Positions 60,430-64,000 of a DNA stretch of 64,000 nucleotides are shown piece by piece (the stretch's first letter is position 1; each line of letters begins with the position of its first letter). A model generated the notes under the pieces. It saw only the letters and a list, made by a program, of their open reading frames with translations, did no database searches and had not been told where the DNA came from. The position numbers and the translations under genes are program-made. This DNA is from Byssothecium circinans (lineage: Eukaryota > Ascomycota > Dothideomycetes > Pleosporales > Massarinaceae): assembly GCA_010015675.1 (NCBI GenBank), contig ML977038.1, positions 62,001 through 126,000 on the forward strand, in the 5' to 3' direction.

Positions 60430-63200
60430 CTACGCAGGCACTTTAACCGGTTTCTTTTCCTCCTCATCTTCCTCATCCTCCTCCACAGCCACACTAAGCC
60501 TGTCCCCAAACGCCGGCCCCAGCGTCAACTTCCCGCTTTCTTCCCCCGCCGCTGCGGTCGCCGCCGTTGTAGATGTCTGCGCTCCCGCCGTCGTCTCCCC
60601 TTCCATCACGATTTCCATCCCGCCCTCCAGCACGGGACTGAAATCATCCACCTCCTCGATCTCATCCTCGTCCTCCTCTTCAATGCCAACAATCTCCCCA
60701 CTTCTCCGTCCAGACACACTGGTGCTCCTCGACCCCTGGCCGCCTTCACCTCGCGTGCGCGGCGCGGGACTTCCACCGCCGAAGTTCAAGTTGAGCATGG
60801 GGCCTTTGAAAGGACTGCGTTTCCGTTTGGCGAAGATGAGGCCGGGGGATGAGGGGGGCATGGTACCGAATGCGGCACCGCCTTCGCTTAAGGGGCCGCG
60901 GACGACGCGGATATTAGAGGGGAAAGTCGGGTTTGTGGGGGTGGCGGGGAGGACTTTGACGGAAGCGTGTGGAGATTTCGTTTTGTGAGATGTGGTGGGA
61001 GAGGTGATACTGGCGGAGGATGTGGAAGAGGCTTTGGAGTGGGAGTGGTGGTGTCGTGGCATGGAGCGGACAGAGGATACGGATGAGGATGTTGATTTGC
61101 GACCGCGGAGGCCGCCGGATGAGCGTCGGTAGGATGAACGTGGTGTAAGCGGTGAAGGCGAGACAGAGGGGCGTTTTCCGGAGCTGTGGGTGGACAACCT
61201 CCTATAAGGGAGCACGTGTGTTGAGGGGGTAGAGTTGGCGTGATGGGCGTGTACGCTCGAGTTTCCATTCGCATTACTTGTACGACGCGGCCGTGATTCG
61301 GATGGTACGCTCTCGGCCAATGTAGGTGATTTGTTACTACTGGCCTTTGAACCACCAGGTGAGCGAGCACGTTTTGAGGTTTCCTTTATCCAATTTCGAA
61401 TTGTGGCGAGATGATTCAAAAACGGCGCTGGTAGCTTTCGTCGGCGTTTGGGTATGAATCCATTGGGATGGAGGAGGTCAGGGTTGGAGGAGACAACTTG
61501 AAGCATGCTGGCCTGCGATCTTCTTCTGGCCATCTCTTTAGGTGGTGGAGGAGGACGCGAAGAGGAGTCTGAACTTCGAACATGATCTTTCTCTATAGGC
61601 GGAGGAGGTATGTCGGCACCCGCTCCGGGCACGTTTCCTGACTCTGGTAAGTTAGGAAGATCTGGAGCGCCTGGACATTGTTAGCAATCGCAGCAAGACC
61701 AATAGCACTGCGACCTACCATGCATACTCGACCGTTTCAGAGCTCTTCCCCGGCTCCTAGACGGTTCACCCAACAAAGGTGAGTGCAAAGCTTCTTCTTC
61801 CATCTCTTTGATGGTTGGCGCAAGCCTATCCAAACGGCTACTCGCGGCACTCAACCGCCTCAAGCTCTTCGCCTCTGCTTCCCTTTCTTTGCGCTTGCGT
61901 TCTCTCCGCTTAGCTTTCCTCTCCTCTTTCTCGAGTAGCAGTGCCCACCAGCCAGCTAGCGAATCGCACCGCTGCGCAAGGACATTCTCAATGACCATAT
62001 CAATATCCGCTCCTGCCGCGCGCATCCTGTGTAGCACCTCTTTCTCCAATTCCGTCGAAAAGGGAGCCGGCTGTTGCAGCTTCAGTATCTCCTGCTGCCG
62101 CGGCGCATGTTCGGATAACCAAGGGTTCTGTAGTATGTCTGCGAGGGTAGGCCTCAGTATTGGTCTTTTCGATAGCAGAATCTGACACAGCTCTTTCGCT
62201 TGTGGCGGAAAACTTTCCGGATACTTTGGCTCCTCCTTCAAAATTTTCGTCTTTGTGACCATATCGTTATCATCATCGAATGGCAGTTCCCCGACCAGAA
62301 GCGCATATAGGATGATACCCAGACTCCACACATCCACCTTTTCTCCTGCATATTTTTCGCCCTTCAGCATCTCCGGCGCGCTGTAGCACATTGTACCACA
62401 CCATGTTTGCAGGTAATTCGACTTGCCCTCGTATTCGCGCGTGAATCCAAAATCAACCAGCTTGACATTTTCATGTTTGTCTAGGAGGATGTTCTCGAGC
62501 TTGAGGTCGCGATGTACGCAGGATTTGTTGTGGACGTAGGAGACGGCGCCAACGAGTTGGGTGAAGATTTTTTGCACTTTCGAGGGTTCGAGAGCTCCTT
62601 TGTTGAGGAGGTAGTTGTAGAGTTCGTCGCCTAGAGTCCTAGTCAGATTTGCCCATTGCCTCAGATAGAAACTCCAAACCTTGACAGTATTCGAGGACTA
62701 GCCAGACCAGTGATTCGGTGACGATGACCTCGTATAACCTAGCGATATGCGGATGTATGAATTGACGGTGGTGATGGATCTCGCGGGCAAGGTTGGTGTC
62801 GTCCTTCTTTGCTGACTTGAGGACTACCTGCTTCCTATTAGCTCCACTCTTTCGGATCGGTGCAGGATACGCACCTTGGAGCCATTGGTGAGTTTATGCG
62901 ACGCCAAATACACCTTTCCAAAGCTCCCCTTGCCAATCAGCCGCCCGAGCGCATAATTCCCCACGTTCTTCAAGTCCGGCGCCGAAAATTCACTACAAGC
63001 TCTGCATCAGCATTGTCCACTGTCCCACCAAACGCAGCGCGGCGGTATCCTTACTCGAGGAGCTGTTTGTATGAATTCGCGAGCTATATTACAATTAGCA
63101 CCTGTCTGTTCCTTTCCCGCTTGATTAAACCCCCGGACGTGGCACGCACCTTCTTCCGCTGGGCCTGAATTTCAGCCAGAGCCTGATTCCGCGACTGCAT
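60430..63200 (-). CDS. CAMK/Snf1-related Ser/Thr protein kinase with long disordered tail
   Basis: Six exons in phase: 63200-63150, 63083-63055, 62992-62875, 62827-62680, 62630-61719 and 61670-60430, giving 832 residues. The N-terminus is a short helix (NQALAEIQAQRKKLANSYKQ). The kinase domain begins GRLIGKGSFGKVYLASH, with VVLKSAKK (ATP lysine), CVHRDLKLENILL, KLVDFGFTREYEG, TWCGTMCYSAPEM and DVWSLGIILYALLVG. A helical region follows (LHRMRAAGADIDMVIENVLA, EERKAKRRERKRKEREAEAK) that may play the UBA/regulatory role of AMPK relatives. The last 400 residues are Ser/Pro/Arg-rich, ending in a Glu-run and KKPVKVPA. The closest named kinase is unclear to me. The frame continues for 41 coding-like codons beyond the TAG at 60430 to a second stop at 60304. 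Confidence 0.9.
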
Positions 63201-63892
63201 GGATATGCGCCGGTGCGACTTTCGGAGGGAGAGAGGGCGACCGACGATGCGTCATCTATCGGGCGTTGTGTTTCGGCGACCGTTACGTTGGCGATGGCGT
63301 TTGTTCAATAAAGAATCGACCGGAGGAAGCAAGCAAGCAAGCAAAGCACCATCTACTACTGGGGGTCGTTTTGGGAGCGGCGCAACGCTGGTAGACGTCT
63401 GTGGGCATGCGATGCCAAAGAATAGAGCGGCTAGGGTCGGAGGGCGGGCGGAGAAGGACAGGAAAAGGCGGAGAGGAGGTGTCCGGTGCTAAGGTTGTTC
63501 TCCTGAAAGGGTTGATGGGGTGTTCGATGCTTGGTTGGTCGTAGAAAAGGTGATCTGCACTAGGGTCGGGCGGTCCGAGACCAGAACTTTGGGACGGAAC
63601 GCTAAAGAGTGAGTGAAGCTGACAGCCCGTCAGACGGCTCACGCGCACTTGGCTGATATTAGGCTTGGGATTCGAGGGAATGCAATTGTGGAAGACGAGG
63701 TGTGGCGGTTTTGAGGTACGAGGTACGGCGTTGCACGACCGTTACCCATGGCGATGACGCGACTTGATGCTATTTTGGGAGACTTGAGAGACAACTAAAA
63801 GAAAAGAAATTCAAGTGAAGGTATCGAGAATCATTGTTGCTATCCGAAAAAAAAGACAGAAAAGTAAAGTACAAGAGGCTGCTTATCATACA
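63201..63892. other. Intergenic region
   Basis: Kinase promoter and 3' region of the next gene, both minus strand. The tetranucleotide run aagcaagcaagcaa at 63326-63340 is the only feature noted. Confidence 0.5.
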
Positions 63893-64000
63893 CTACAGCT
63901 TACTACTCACCCCAATATACGTCTGTCCAACCTTCAACATATCAACTGCTTCCTGCACCATTTCATCCACAATCTGTTTCGCGGGCTTGATATCCCCAAT
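63893..64000 (-). CDS. 3' end of a gene, possibly nitronate monooxygenase-like
   Basis: Only the last 35 codons are in the window (IGDIKPAKQIVDEMVQEAVDM, then LKVGQTYIG, stop at 63893). The pattern of a glycine turn, KPAKQIV and an amphipathic helix resembles the C-terminus of fungal 2-nitropropane dioxygenase/nitronate monooxygenases as I remember them. A GTGAGT string after QTYIG could instead be a splice donor, in which case the true end lies further left. Low certainty on function. Confidence 0.4.
   Translation of the reverse strand: MGDIKPAKQIVDEMVQEAVDMLKVGQTYIGVSSKL

Overview
The window is nuclear DNA of a filamentous ascomycete (Pezizomycotina). Genes carry short GT-AG introns (about 45-170 bp), intergenic stretches are compact and often C/T-rich, and the best-recognised products are of fungal type: CYP51, a single-FHA Chk2 kinase, Zn2Cys6 regulators, an Erv2-type oxidase and mS41/Fyv4. 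A Dothideomycete-like fungus is my impression from the CYP51 sequence, not a demonstrated placement. I see no transposon, CRISPR array, rRNA or convincing tRNA.

Layout. 0.1-7.2 kb: an anion:cation symporter-type MFS transporter, then CYP51 (sterol 14-alpha-demethylase) and the Chk2/Rad53-type checkpoint kinase on the minus strand. 9.1-10.4 kb: a 2OG-Fe(II) oxygenase-like protein. 10.9-18.5 kb: three RING-finger genes in a row, the third disabled. 18.8-19.8 kb: a frameshifted NAD(P)-binding epimerase-like gene. 20.9-27.6 kb: a Dnt1-like nucleolar protein, divergent from an eight-exon orphan gene. 27.8-31.5 kb: a 2EXR/F-box-like protein and a dead drug-type MFS transporter. 32.1-36.1 kb: a NEDD8-type protease, a BCAT-like aminotransferase and an Erv2-like sulfhydryl oxidase. 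37.2-44.8 kb: a LYAR-type nucleolar zinc-finger protein, a small two-helix membrane protein and a Zn2Cys6 regulator. 45.0-47.2 kb: ARC40 (Arp2/3 subunit) divergent from mS41/Fyv4. 47.3-48.5 kb: a Baeyer-Villiger monooxygenase relic. 50.2-56.1 kb: a second Zn2Cys6-type regulator with an internal zinc cluster, and a Gap1-like amino acid permease. 56.1-60.3 kb: a gene-poor 4 kb. 60.3-64.0 kb: a CAMK-type kinase and the 3' end of a possible nitronate monooxygenase.

The content is mostly housekeeping or regulatory and does not form an obvious pathway or secondary-metabolite cluster. The part most unlike a plain core region is 10.9-48.5 kb. There, one RING gene, one epimerase, one MFS transporter and one BVMO are all broken, and the MFS gene's three nonsense codons all have the CpA-to-TpA pattern expected of RIP. 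I did not find an obviously new multi-gene system. The leads I would follow are the RING trio, the orphan 683-residue protein, the RIP-type transporter relic, the coding-like tail beyond the stop of the CAMK kinase, and a tryptophan at an azole-linked CYP51 position. Exon joins were worked out by hand from splice sites and phase. All but two are phase-consistent and preserve the expected family sequence; the two doubtful ones are flagged.
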